Shown: in pieces, positions 45,692-54,652 of the stretch
Layout of the letters: the number at the start of each line of letters is the position of its first letter
Numbering within the stretch: the first letter of the stretch is position 1
Assembly (NCBI GenBank): GCA_023150945.1
Contig: JAKLJX010000025.1
Location: 30,989 to 94,988 of the forward strand
Length of the DNA stretch: 64,000 nucleotides
DNA from: a bacterium
GTDB lineage: Bacteria > Zhuqueibacterota > Zhuqueibacteria > Zhuqueibacterales > Zhuqueibacteraceae
Reading direction: 5' to 3'
Made by a program: the position numbers and the translations under genes
The notes under the pieces: model-generated
The model's database searches: none
What the model was told of the DNA's origin: nothing
The model's input: the letters and a program-made list of their open reading frames with translations, nothing else

Positions 45692-47662
45692 TTAGTAGAT
45701 GACCGCAAATTTGCCGACATACGTGCCTTGCGCCGAGGTGACGGAAAAGAGATACACGCCGCTCGCGATCGCCTGGATGTTGCGCGTCACCATGTTCCAC
45801 GATTCGCTGTGCTTGATCGCGCTGCGGCCGGGATAATCGTGCTCGAGCGTGGCCAGCAAATCCCCCGCGAGCGAATAGATGCGAATGGTGCACTGCGGCG
45901 GCAAGTTGGTGAAGTCGATGCGCCGGTCGGTGTCGGCGGTGCCGCGCTCCCAGCCGATCTCCGAATAACTTTCACTCAGACGGTAGGGATTGGGCACCAC
46001 CAGCACTTCGCTGAGGGCTCGCGTGCCGTCCGGTCCGGCGGAAGGCGCCACTTTTTTCAGATTGATGACCGGGCTGCTTTCCAGCGATTCCAGGCCGGTC
46101 GGCCCGTAGCCGCTGTCGAACGCCGTTACCGCGTAGTACAGAAACTCACCGTTGGTGAGGCCGCGATCCACGTAGGTGTACCACACTTTGCCGGTGGCGG
46201 CATCAGTGGCGGGATTCAGCGCGCTGTAGCCGAAATCATAGCCGAAGCCGTCGACTTGATCATATTCGCCCAGCATTTCCATCTCATTCAACACGCCGCT
46301 GCGGCTGCGGTAGATGCGATAGCCCTGAAAGTCCTGCACCCGGCTGAAGCGATCGACCGTGCTTTCGGCCGAATTGTCCCAGCGAATAGTGACGGTTTTG
46401 TCGCTGGGAATGATTTCCATGTTGGGCGCGGGCGGCGGCGGTGGCCCGGAAAAATCCGGGATGCCATCAGCCGGCGGATTGTCATACACGTCGCGCGCCC
46501 AGCGGGCGTTGATGCCCAAATCATCGAACTCGTCGTTTTCGCCTTCCGGCGTGCCGCCCAGGTAAGCCAGCGTGAGCTTGAGCGTGCTGTCCGGCGGCAC
46601 CTCGAACGGACCGAAGGAGAGAAAGTAGCGCGTGTCCATGCCGGAGGGATCAATGCCCGGCGGCGGATTCGACTGCGTTTGATCGGGATCGATCTCGCCA
46701 TTCGACATGATGCGATACTTCTTGGCATCCGTGTCCGGGTGGCCGGAATAATCGAACGGATTGTTGGGATTGGTGGGGCCCCAGTCCGTGGGCGGATCCC
46801 ACCAGTTGTAGGAAATGGTTTTGGGATCCGGGAAGAGCACGCGCACACCGGTCACGCCCGGGGTCGCGCCGTTGTCGCCGTCATTGTCCTTGATCCACGC
46901 GACGTTGACGGTGTCACCATCATCATTCACCCGCAAAAAGCCGGTGATGTCATCGGCATAGTAATTGGGGAGAGTCGTCAAGCCGCAATCGCCGTCAATG
47001 TAAACGCCCATGTAAAGCTTCTTGAGGGTGCGCGGCCGGCCAAGCGAGCGGGAGATGTTCTCGATCAGATAATCGAAGATGACAAAATCCTCCGCGTAGG
47101 AATAGCTCCAGGCATAACTCTTCTGCGTGACCTTGATGCCCAGCGGCTTCTGATGGCCTTCCCAGGCAAAAGCGGTATTGGTGTCGGTGTACACCGCAAC
47201 GAAGTCCTGCTCGGAAATGGCATCAGGACTGAAGTTGGGCGCACCTGGGCGGTTGGTGAATTCGAGAATCGAGTCCGACTCAGAGAAGCCGGGGAACAGT
47301 TCGTTCCATGATTGCCAGCCGTCGAAGCCGAAGGAAACCAGCGTGTCCAGGCCGCCCTCCGGTTTATCGACCAAAGCGCCGATCCAAATCGAGCCGACGA
47401 AGAGATACTCGATGTTCGAGTTGGCGGGGAATTCGCAGCTCGGCCGTTTGCCGCGCGAGCCGAACTCGCCGAAATTGGTGACCGACAGCCAGATGTTGCC
47501 CACCTGATGGGCCTTGGTTTGGGTGAATGGCGGCAGCGCCATGCTCTTGGCCGGCGCCGACTGCCGGCCGCGCTGGGCAGCCTCATGCCGGGCTTTATCA
47601 CCGGCGAAGGCCAGCCCGGCAGCCACACTCAACAGCAACGTCAACAGGAGAGTCTTTTTCAT
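45692..47662 (-). CDS. Cluster C surface partner protein
   Basis: A 656-residue secreted protein starting at the ATG at 47662 (AAGGA upstream), with signal peptide 1-20. It shares with its cluster B paralog the N-terminal wording (GNIWLSVTNFGEFGSRG against QWLMMANFGELANP), the middle SFGPFEVPPDSTLKLTLAYLGG, a fibronectin-like section (IRWDNSAESTVDRFSRVQDFQGYRIYRS), and the variant C-terminal domain VVPNPY ... CTIRIYSLAGDLLATLEHD ... VGKFAVIY. It has two short acidic loops (NDDGD, DNDGDNG) but no long calcium-type array. The function is unknown; the gene order marks it as the client of the neighbouring receptor and PorV-like protein. Confidence 0.78.
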   Translation of the reverse strand: MKKTLLLTLLLSVAAGLAFAGDKARHEAAQRGRQSAPAKSMALPPFTQTKAHQVGNIWLSVTNFGEFGSRGKRPSCEFPANSNIEYLFVGSIWIGALVDKPEGGLDTLVSFGFDGWQSWNELFPGFSESDSILEFTNRPGAPNFSPDAISEQDFVAVYTDTNTAFAWEGHQKPLGIKVTQKSYAWSYSYAEDFVIFDYLIENISRSLGRPRTLKKLYMGVYIDGDCGLTTLPNYYADDITGFLRVNDDGDTVNVAWIKDNDGDNGATPGVTGVRVLFPDPKTISYNWWDPPTDWGPTNPNNPFDYSGHPDTDAKKYRIMSNGEIDPDQTQSNPPPGIDPSGMDTRYFLSFGPFEVPPDSTLKLTLAYLGGTPEGENDEFDDLGINARWARDVYDNPPADGIPDFSGPPPPPAPNMEIIPSDKTVTIRWDNSAESTVDRFSRVQDFQGYRIYRSRSGVLNEMEMLGEYDQVDGFGYDFGYSALNPATDAATGKVWYTYVDRGLTNGEFLYYAVTAFDSGYGPTGLESLESSPVINLKKVAPSAGPDGTRALSEVLVVPNPYRLSESYSEIGWERGTADTDRRIDFTNLPPQCTIRIYSLAGDLLATLEHDYPGRSAIKHSESWNMVTRNIQAIASGVYLFSVTSAQGTYVGKFAVIY

Positions 47663-47727
47663 ATCAACATTCCTTCTTGCGCCACCGGCCGTGCCACCCC
47701 TGCCGGTGGATCGATGAGTGGATGGTC

Positions 47728-50520
47728 TTACCATTCGAATGCCAGACCCATGAGAATATTGCGGCCGGGCGTGAACGCCGAGGGGTTCAAATCCTGCGGC
47801 CGGTAGAAGGCCAGCACCTGGCCGGTTTCTTCGTAGATCGCGCGGGCGTTGCGGCGGTTGGTGAGGTTTTTCACTTCGAGCAGCACCGAGGTTTTCAAGC
47901 CCCAGTAGCGGAAATCTTTGTTCGCGCGCACATCGACCCAAGTGCGATAAGGCAGGCGCGCCGAGTTGCGGGTGGTAAATTGATCGCTGGAGCGGCCGGA
48001 GGGCGTATAAGGCTTGCCCGACTCAAAGCGCCAAACCATGTTCACACCCATGTCGGCCGGCAGGCGCACGCCGAAGAAGGACGGCCGCGCGCCCGAGTTC
48101 ACCCGGAAATCGAAGTTGACGTTGAGCGAATGCCGCACGTCCCAATCCAGCGGCCACTCGCGAATGGGGATGGGCTGGCCGCGCGCGCCGAAGTCGTAAC
48201 CCTGGCGATAGCTCGAGCTCTTGCCGGTGGCATAGGCCAAAGTGTAGTTGATGAAGCCGGAGGTGAAGTGGCTGTAGCGTTTCTCCAGCGAGAACTCCAG
48301 GCCGCGCGCGCTGCCGAAATCGCGGTTGATGTAGACGCTGTAGGTGAAGGGATCCCGGCCGCGGGTTTCGGTGTTGAGCAGGCCGTTGTAGTCTTTGAAA
48401 AAGGCGGTCGCGCCCAACCGCACTTCGTCGCCGAAGGCATGCTTGACACCCAGCTCATACTGTGTGGTCTCTTCCGAGCCGAGATTGGGATTGCCGAGCA
48501 ACTGCAGCGCGCCGGAGGATTGCGTATCCTGAATAAACAGGAATTGATAATCCACCTGCTGGGTGAAGCGGCCGAATTGAAAATAGAGAATGTCCTTGTC
48601 GGTCACCGGGTGTGAAATGCCGAGGCGGGGATTGAAGGTGATTTTGACTTTGCGGCCGAAGAGATCGGTGCCTTCATCCACTTTGTCTTCCACCTGCGTG
48701 CCCGGCGTCCACAGGTCCCAGCGCATGCCAACATTGACGATCAGGCTTTCGTATTCGATTTTGTCCTGCACATAAAACGCGGCATTGGCGGGCGTGCGCG
48801 TGTAGAAATCGCGGAAGGCGCCCAATGCCGGCCACGGTCCGTCGTCGATGGGCGTACCGCCGGTTGCCGGATCCCAGCGCTCGTTGTAGCGATAGGGATA
48901 CTTGATCTCGCCCAGGAACATGTCGTAGTAGGCCAGCTCGAAGCCGGTTTTGAGCTGGTGGCGGCGGTGCAACTGGCTGGTCAAGTCCATTTTCATGGAC
49001 GACGTTTTGGTGTGGCGATGGTGGTAGGTGCCGCGCGCCGGGAAGCCGGCTTCGTAGAAACCATCCTGATCATCATCGCGCACAGTGACGCTGCCGAGAT
49101 CGAGGTAAAGCTGGCGCACCTCCGGCGGCAACAGGCCGCCGGGCGTGAGCAGGTAGTCCTGGTCGGAATAACTCAGCACGAGATCATAGAACGTCTTGTC
49201 GCTCAACGTGTGCGTCCATTTCAGCGAATGGCCGAAGGAACGCTCGTCGCGCTGCCAGAAATTCTCCGGAATACGGGAGAAGGCGTGATTGTACTCGTCG
49301 TAATAGCTGCGATCGGTTTGATAGCTGTAGGTCAGCTTCATGCGCGGGGAGAAACGCACGCTCAAATTCGTGAGGGAATTGTAGCGGTTGTCCATGCGAT
49401 TGGGCAGACCGAGGCGCAGCAGATTCAGGCCCAGCAGGTTCAGCTCGCGGGTTTCTGCGGAGCGGTCCTCGCCGGTGGGCGCATAGTAGGCGAGATCGAA
49501 CGGCGAGGTGAGATCGGTGAAGTTGCCCGAGCCGGCAACGAAGTAGGTGATTTCCTGCACCGGCAATTTGATTCCCAGGCGCGGCAAGAGGTGCGTGGTG
49601 AGCGGCTCCGGCCCACCGAAGCTGAGTTCGAGGCGGTCGGTGTTGTGCGAGTAGGTCCGCAGTTGCGTGCCGTCACCGTAGGGGGTTTTGAAACTGCCGG
49701 TGCCGAAATCGTCGGTCAGATACATCAAACGGCCGGTGTGCCGCGCGCCGCCCTCTTTGGTGACGACGTTGACGATGCCCGACATGGCGTTGCCGTATTC
49801 GGCATTGAAACCGCCGGTGATGACTTCCACCTCCGAAATCGCGTTGGCCGGAACCGACAAGCCGCCGCTGCGCGCGGTCAACTCATCCACCGGATTGGAA
49901 GTGAACTCGCCGACTTGCTCCGCGGTGGTGCGGGTGGCCTGGTTGAAATGCGGGTCGCGCGAAGACACGCCGTCGACCACGTACAACATTTCGCCGGTGC
50001 GGCCGCCGCGCACGTTGATGTGCAGGCCTTCGCCCACCACGCCCGGCTGGCGCGCGACCAAATCGCGCACATCCGCGACCGTCGGCATGTTCGCGATCCG
50101 CTCCGAATTCAGGCGATGCGAACTGAAGGTTACGTCCTTCTCGATGATCGGCCGGTCAGCCACCACGGTCATGCCTTCGCTGATTTCCAACACGGTCGGC
50201 AGAAGCGAGAAATCGACTTTGGTGGTCAGGTCGGCTGCCACTTTCACTTTGGTCACGGTCAACGATTCGAAACCGATCACGGTGGCGCGGACGGAATAGG
50301 TGCCGGGCGGGACCTGCAGAATGAAGTAGTAACCGCTGCGATCGGCCGCGGCGCCCATGGTCGTGCCGACGATCATGACGCTGGCGCCGGCCAGGTGCTC
50401 GCCGGTCTGCTTGTCGAGGATGCGGCCGGCAATCTTGCCGGTGGTTCCGGCAAGAAGCAAACTGCCAGACGACAGCAACACCAGCGTAACGGCGGTAAGC
50501 GTGCGCATGATTTGTTTCAT
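47728..50520 (-). CDS. TonB-dependent receptor, cluster C
   Basis: A 930-residue receptor. Signal peptide 1-24, carboxypeptidase-regulatory-like domain (about 25-112, GTTGKIAGRILDKQTGEHL), plug (about 115-265, YVVDGVSSRDPHFNQ and GGFNAEYGNAMSGIVNVVTKEGG), and a barrel ending LMGLAFEW. GGAGG lies before the ATG. It heads cluster C: the next five genes run the same way with gaps of 3-90 bases. SusC-like, but with no SusD neighbour. The substrate is unknown. Confidence 0.92.
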   Translation of the reverse strand: MKQIMRTLTAVTLVLLSSGSLLLAGTTGKIAGRILDKQTGEHLAGASVMIVGTTMGAAADRSGYYFILQVPPGTYSVRATVIGFESLTVTKVKVAADLTTKVDFSLLPTVLEISEGMTVVADRPIIEKDVTFSSHRLNSERIANMPTVADVRDLVARQPGVVGEGLHINVRGGRTGEMLYVVDGVSSRDPHFNQATRTTAEQVGEFTSNPVDELTARSGGLSVPANAISEVEVITGGFNAEYGNAMSGIVNVVTKEGGARHTGRLMYLTDDFGTGSFKTPYGDGTQLRTYSHNTDRLELSFGGPEPLTTHLLPRLGIKLPVQEITYFVAGSGNFTDLTSPFDLAYYAPTGEDRSAETRELNLLGLNLLRLGLPNRMDNRYNSLTNLSVRFSPRMKLTYSYQTDRSYYDEYNHAFSRIPENFWQRDERSFGHSLKWTHTLSDKTFYDLVLSYSDQDYLLTPGGLLPPEVRQLYLDLGSVTVRDDDQDGFYEAGFPARGTYHHRHTKTSSMKMDLTSQLHRRHQLKTGFELAYYDMFLGEIKYPYRYNERWDPATGGTPIDDGPWPALGAFRDFYTRTPANAAFYVQDKIEYESLIVNVGMRWDLWTPGTQVEDKVDEGTDLFGRKVKITFNPRLGISHPVTDKDILYFQFGRFTQQVDYQFLFIQDTQSSGALQLLGNPNLGSEETTQYELGVKHAFGDEVRLGATAFFKDYNGLLNTETRGRDPFTYSVYINRDFGSARGLEFSLEKRYSHFTSGFINYTLAYATGKSSSYRQGYDFGARGQPIPIREWPLDWDVRHSLNVNFDFRVNSGARPSFFGVRLPADMGVNMVWRFESGKPYTPSGRSSDQFTTRNSARLPYRTWVDVRANKDFRYWGLKTSVLLEVKNLTNRRNARAIYEETGQVLAFYRPQDLNPSAFTPGRNILMGLAFEW

Positions 50521-50667
50521 TGCTCAACCTCCACTCTCTTGGAGCGATTTGCGACGCATGCGAAAAATCCGGGGGCGGGCAGCGGCCTCGTCCGCCCGCT
50601 CGCGCAGGCAGTCTCTTGATCCGCGTTGCCGGCCGCGGGCGTCAAGCCAGCCTCACTCTTTCACAAA

Positions 50668-52023
50668 TCAAAAACCGTAGCTGATTGCAAAGGTAATTTC
50701 GTTGAATCTCTGCTCGGTGGTGGAAGGCCGGTCGTTGTAAAAATCGCCGGAGTCGAGCCACCATTCCATCTCCCGCCTGCCGCGTTCGAAGGCCGCCTCC
50801 ACACTCCAGGAAGCTTTGCGCAGGCCAATGCCGAAGGTCATCACGTCGGCTTGAATTTGCTCGCCCAAGTAGCGCCCCTGGAAGTAGCGATCCTTGTAAG
50901 GGCTGGGATCGGTGTAGAATCCGAGACGCAGAGGAAACTCGGCCCAACGCGTGGCCGCGAGATATTCCAGCCCCAGGTGAATCGCGTTGCCGTCGAGCAG
51001 GCCGGCATCCTGCTTCACGCCGTCAATGGAGACCTGGGCATCGGCCCAGGGTTTGGCTTCATAATCAAACGCCAGCGTCAACCGCGGCTTCGGCTTGAGG
51101 GCGATGCCCAGGGTGTAAAACAGAGGAATATCCAGTTTAAACTCGTTGAGCTGGTTGGCCGGTGTGTCAAAGGTTTCGCCGGGTTCGCCGGTGTTGAGGC
51201 CGCCGGTATTGAAATACACGAATTCGCGCTGCTCCGCAATCTTGAACTGCCAGCCGGGCGTGAACGTGGCGCCCAGTGCCAGCCATGCGGTCGGCCGGGC
51301 TTGCATGCCGACGGTCGCAAACGAGCCGGAGTACGATTCCTCGTCGCCAAAGGCATAGAAGACTGTTTCATCGAGAAACGTGGACTTGAGCTCGAGTTTG
51401 TACTTCGAAAAACCATCAAGCACATGAAAGCTGGCACCCAGGCTGAGCTGCGGCAGCAGGTCGACGGCCAGCGCAGGCGTCAAGGCGTAGAGGCTGCCGG
51501 AAGGGATTTCCACCTCGGCGTACGTGCCGGCGGGATAGACATAGAAGGTGTCGGTAGTCTTTTGCGCCAGCGGGCTCATGCGATGATAGGCCGCACCTGC
51601 CGTCACCCGGCGCTCGCCCAAACTGAAGGAATAGGCTGCGCCGGCAAACGTGGGCAGCAGCCGGGGATCAATCTCCGATACGACTTTGCGGCCGGCAAGA
51701 GATTGCACGCCAACCTCCTGGCCGTTGAGATTGAAACTGCCATTGAAAGAGAGGTCGAGGCCGGACAATTGCGTCAAGCCGGCGGGATTCCAGACCATGG
51801 CATCCAAAGAACGGGAACTGGCGGCGTAGGCGCCACCCATTCCCAGGGCCGCTGCACCCGCCCGACGGAAGTTCAGCTCGAATTGCCGGTCACGTGAGCG
51901 GGCAAAGAATCGCTGCGAGACGATGCCGAACGCATTGTCGGGGTCTTCGAACTGTGCCAGCACGCGCCACGGCAGGAGCGGCATCAAAATGCACAGCAGG
52001 ACTGGTAATTTGATTTTGTCCAT
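50668..52023 (-). CDS. OmpP1/FadL/TodX-like outer-membrane transporter
   Basis: A 451-residue protein starting at the ATG at 52023 (GGGAAG upstream), with signal peptide 1-23. Residues about 50-95 carry RRAGAAALGMGGAYAASSRSLDAMVWNPAGLTQLSG, the characteristic N-terminal region of the FadL/TodX/OmpP1 family. The remainder is barrel, ending EITFAISYGF. FadL-family barrels take up long-chain fatty acids or aromatic hydrocarbons; related barrels in FCB genomes are often of unknown substrate. It lies directly upstream of cluster C in the same direction, 148 bases away, and may be co-transcribed. A structured leader lies before it (52100-52232). Confidence 0.85.
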   Translation of the reverse strand: MDKIKLPVLLCILMPLLPWRVLAQFEDPDNAFGIVSQRFFARSRDRQFELNFRRAGAAALGMGGAYAASSRSLDAMVWNPAGLTQLSGLDLSFNGSFNLNGQEVGVQSLAGRKVVSEIDPRLLPTFAGAAYSFSLGERRVTAGAAYHRMSPLAQKTTDTFYVYPAGTYAEVEIPSGSLYALTPALAVDLLPQLSLGASFHVLDGFSKYKLELKSTFLDETVFYAFGDEESYSGSFATVGMQARPTAWLALGATFTPGWQFKIAEQREFVYFNTGGLNTGEPGETFDTPANQLNEFKLDIPLFYTLGIALKPKPRLTLAFDYEAKPWADAQVSIDGVKQDAGLLDGNAIHLGLEYLAATRWAEFPLRLGFYTDPSPYKDRYFQGRYLGEQIQADVMTFGIGLRKASWSVEAAFERGRREMEWWLDSGDFYNDRPSTTEQRFNEITFAISYGF

Positions 52024-52099
52024 AGAAACTTCCCAAAAGAAAGTCAAAATTCGTTGCAACCTTTTCTGTGGGCAGTTCGTCTTACCAGCGGAAACGAAA

Positions 52100-52232
52100 A
52101 AGCCTGGCGTAACGCCCGGCTTCCTTCATTGCAGCATAAAAAGGAAGCGGGGCGAATCCAAAAGGCGGCTTCGTTTTCGCAGAACTTGAGGCTATCGACG
52201 CTTGACTTGGCGGTCCGTCGGTAGCCTTTTTT
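52100..52232. promoter_or_regulatory. Structured leader or orphan RNA with mutually exclusive hairpins
   Basis: Three stems stand out. H1: AAGCCTGGCG (52100-52109) with CGCCCGGCTT (52113-52122). H2: GCTTCCTT (52119-52126) with AAGGAAGC (52141-52148). H3: GGCTATCGACG (52190-52200) with CGTCGGTAGCC (52216-52226). H1 and H2 overlap and cannot form together. On the minus strand H1 is followed by TTTTTC, which makes it terminator-like 76 bases before the FadL-like start: an attenuator layout. On the plus strand H3 is followed by six T, a terminator with no gene before it. The rest of the gap 52024-52808 shows no gene. Confidence 0.5.
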
Positions 52233-52808
52233 GTTTTGCTGCAGAAAAAGCGGCACAGCGTTGCAAGCTGAAAAATCTGAAAACGGTATTACACCGGCGC
52301 GGGCGAAACATGCTCCTCACCCAACTGCATTTTGGCTAAGAAAGAGCCTTTGCTCGCAACGGCGCTGCAACGAACAGGCTGCTGCCATCAGAATTTATGG
52401 ATCGGAATTTCTATGCGTCCTGCAACTGCAAACGAGGCGGGGAAACTGCACTGAGTAAAATCGCACAGCCTTGCTTTTCGCGTGGCGTGTTTATAGCAAA
52501 ATTTGCCCGCATTGTCAAGACAAATCTCTGTGCAACTCAAAGCTTTTGCGCGATCCCTGCCACCTCTCCTCTTGCCTCCCGTCGCCCTGCCCGGTCGTTT
52601 CACCATGCTTCATACCCAGAGCTTGTGCGAAAATGCTCAAATCCTGGCTGAGCCGAGGTTCCGAAAACTTCGAGTGTCGTGGCAACATGGACAAGCTTCC
52701 CAATTGACTGGGTTGTTTCGATCGGTTGGAAAGATGCATTTGCTTCCAAAGCAACGATTTCACTCAACCGGAACGACACCTCGTTCCAGGCAAGTCGAAA
52801 TCACCCGC

Positions 52809-53990
52809 TTAATCCGCGACGGTGAAGCCGATTCCCCGCAGTTTTTCCAGCGTCGCGGGGGCCCTGCCGCCCGCGGCCACGCGATAGTTGGCAAACTCCC
52901 GGCGATAGTTGTAGTCGTGGCGCAGTTTGTCGAACCAGCGGCCCTGCTCGTCCGGTGTGGCATGCGGGTCGGCAAAGCCCTGGCGCAGGCGGGCATCATC
53001 TGCGCGGATATCATACGCCCGGCGAACGACGGCCTGCAGTTGGCGTTCGACGGTGGACTGCGCTGCTTCTGCCGTTTCAATGCGGGGCGCAGTGACCGGT
53101 GGCACAAAAGGCGCCGCGTTCCAGGCCGGAGTCACTCCGAGGAAGCGACAGGCAGCTTCATAGATCATCAGCGTGGCGCGCAGCTTGCCTTCGAAGGAAT
53201 ATCCGGCAATGTGCGGCGTGGCCAGCGTCGTGCGCCTCACCAATTCCGCATCAATCTGCGGCTCACCCTCCCAAACATCGAGGATCGCGCCGGCAAGCCG
53301 GCCGCGCCGCAGACTCTCTTTAAGAGCGCGATTGTCAACCACCGGCCCGCGCGCGGTGTTGATCAGCAGGCCAGGGGGCCGCATTTGCCGCAGAATTTTC
53401 TCATTGATGAGATGAAAGGTGGGATCAGGACCGTTGTGCGTCAACGGCGTGTGCAGAGTGAGAATATCCGCTTGCAGCAATTCGCCGAGGGGAAGAAAGG
53501 CAGGGGTGGCAGACTCAGCAGATTTTTTTTCGGCACGGGCGCGCGGTGGGTCGTTGAGCAAAACTCGCAAGCCCAGCGCGCGCGCCTTTTCAGCGACCCG
53601 GGAGCCGACATTGCCGACACCGACAATGCCGATGGTCAGCCGCGTGAGCGCAAGCTCCCGCTGCACGGCCCAATGCAGCAATGCGCAGCAAACATATTCC
53701 GCAACGGCGTTGGCGTTGCAGCCGGCAGCCGTGGCGAATGGTATGTTCCGCTGCTGCAGGTATTCGCTATCGACGTGGTCCGCGCCAATAGTCGCCGTGG
53801 CCACGAACTTCACCGGCGTGCCGTGCAACAAGCCGGCATTGACCGGCGTGATCGAGCGCACCAACAGCAGGTCCGCCTCCTGCAGAACCGCAGCCGTAAT
53901 GGCCCGGCCGGACAGGAGACGAACCGTGCCCAGCGTCTCGAATGCGGGCTGGACAAAAGGAATGTTCTCGTCAGCAACGATCTGGAGCAT
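52809..53990 (-). CDS. pdxB: Erythronate-4-phosphate dehydrogenase PdxB
   Basis: A 393-residue D-2-hydroxyacid dehydrogenase that matches PdxB from end to end: IVADENIPFVQPAFETLG at the N-terminus, VRSITPVNAGLL, KFVATATIGADHVD, the NAD-binding GIVGVGNVGSRVAEKA, and the active-site set Arg214 (NTARGPVVD), Glu243 (WEGEP) and His260 (TPHIAGYSFEGK). The C-terminal 100 residues form the PdxB dimerisation domain. It oxidises 4-phospho-D-erythronate in the deoxyxylulose-5-phosphate-dependent route to pyridoxal phosphate. It acts in the cytoplasm. No other vitamin B6 gene is next to it. Confidence 0.95.
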   Translation of the reverse strand: MLQIVADENIPFVQPAFETLGTVRLLSGRAITAAVLQEADLLLVRSITPVNAGLLHGTPVKFVATATIGADHVDSEYLQQRNIPFATAAGCNANAVAEYVCCALLHWAVQRELALTRLTIGIVGVGNVGSRVAEKARALGLRVLLNDPPRARAEKKSAESATPAFLPLGELLQADILTLHTPLTHNGPDPTFHLINEKILRQMRPPGLLINTARGPVVDNRALKESLRRGRLAGAILDVWEGEPQIDAELVRRTTLATPHIAGYSFEGKLRATLMIYEAACRFLGVTPAWNAAPFVPPVTAPRIETAEAAQSTVERQLQAVVRRAYDIRADDARLRQGFADPHATPDEQGRWFDKLRHDYNYRREFANYRVAAGGRAPATLEKLRGIGFTVAD

Positions 53991-54085
53991 GACAGATGCG
54001 CGTGAAGGATGCCTTCAAGTGCCGGTCAGTGCAAGCCCTGCGGCCAAAGCAGAGCAACCTTCGAGTTGGCGAGAAATCAAGGTGA

Positions 54086-54445
54086 TTAGAACCGGCCGCC
54101 GAAGCCGCCCCGGCCGCCACCACCGCCACGACCACCGCGGCCACCGCCCGTGCCCCGGCCACCACCGCCACCGCCGCTGCGCTTGTCGGTCTTGGGACGG
54201 GCTTCGTTCACAATCAAGGAGCGGCCCTGCAATTCCTTGCCGTCCATCTCCTTCATCGCCGCCATGGCCTGCGCCTTCGAGGGCATCTCGACAAAGGCGA
54301 AGCCGCGGGGCTCTCCGGTAAACTTGTCCTTGATTAGCGTCACCGAAGTCACCTCGCCATGCGCTGCAAAAGCATCGCGAAGCTCATCTTCCGTCACCGA
54401 CCGTGCGATGTTGCCTACGTAGATGTTCACGGTACCAGACTCCAT
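54086..54445 (-). CDS. Glycine-rich RNA-binding protein (RRM)
   Basis: A 119-residue protein with one RNA-recognition motif: RNP2 is IYVGNI (8-13) and RNP1 is RGFAFVEM (47-54). The tail from about residue 90 is Gly/Arg-rich (RGG-like repeats). Such single-RRM proteins are cold-shock-associated RNA chaperones in many bacteria. The ATG at 54445 has no good ribosome binding site; a GTG at 54430 (giving MNIYVGN, the usual start of the family) has GGAG eight bases upstream and may be the true start. A hairpin lies just upstream in the leader. Confidence 0.92.
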   Translation of the reverse strand: MESGTVNIYVGNIARSVTEDELRDAFAAHGEVTSVTLIKDKFTGEPRGFAFVEMPSKAQAMAAMKEMDGKELQGRSLIVNEARPKTDKRSGGGGGGRGTGGGRGGRGGGGGRGGFGGRF

Positions 54446-54459
54446 AGATTAATAGGTCG

Positions 54460-54483
54460 CCACTCGTCTGCGGAGGCGAGTGG
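54460..54483 (-). promoter_or_regulatory. Leader hairpin before the RNA-binding protein gene
   Basis: On the minus strand CCACTCG and CGAGTGG form a seven-base stem with loop CCTCCGCAGA, ending 14 bases before the ATG. The loop's CCTCC is complementary to the GGAG at the start of the coding region, so an autoregulatory or temperature-sensitive fold is possible. This is inference. Confidence 0.35.
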
Positions 54484-54652
54484 ATGAATCAGCCCGCATT
54501 CTCGGGTTACATCGCGACGCGTCGGTGCAACTGACCCGCGAAACAGGTCGGGACGAACTGATGAGCGGGAGTGGGTTAGATCTCGTTGCGGCATGCGGTG
54601 CAACGGCCGCCGGCTCATCAATTCACAAGCAGCCCGGCAGCCGCAACGTTTC

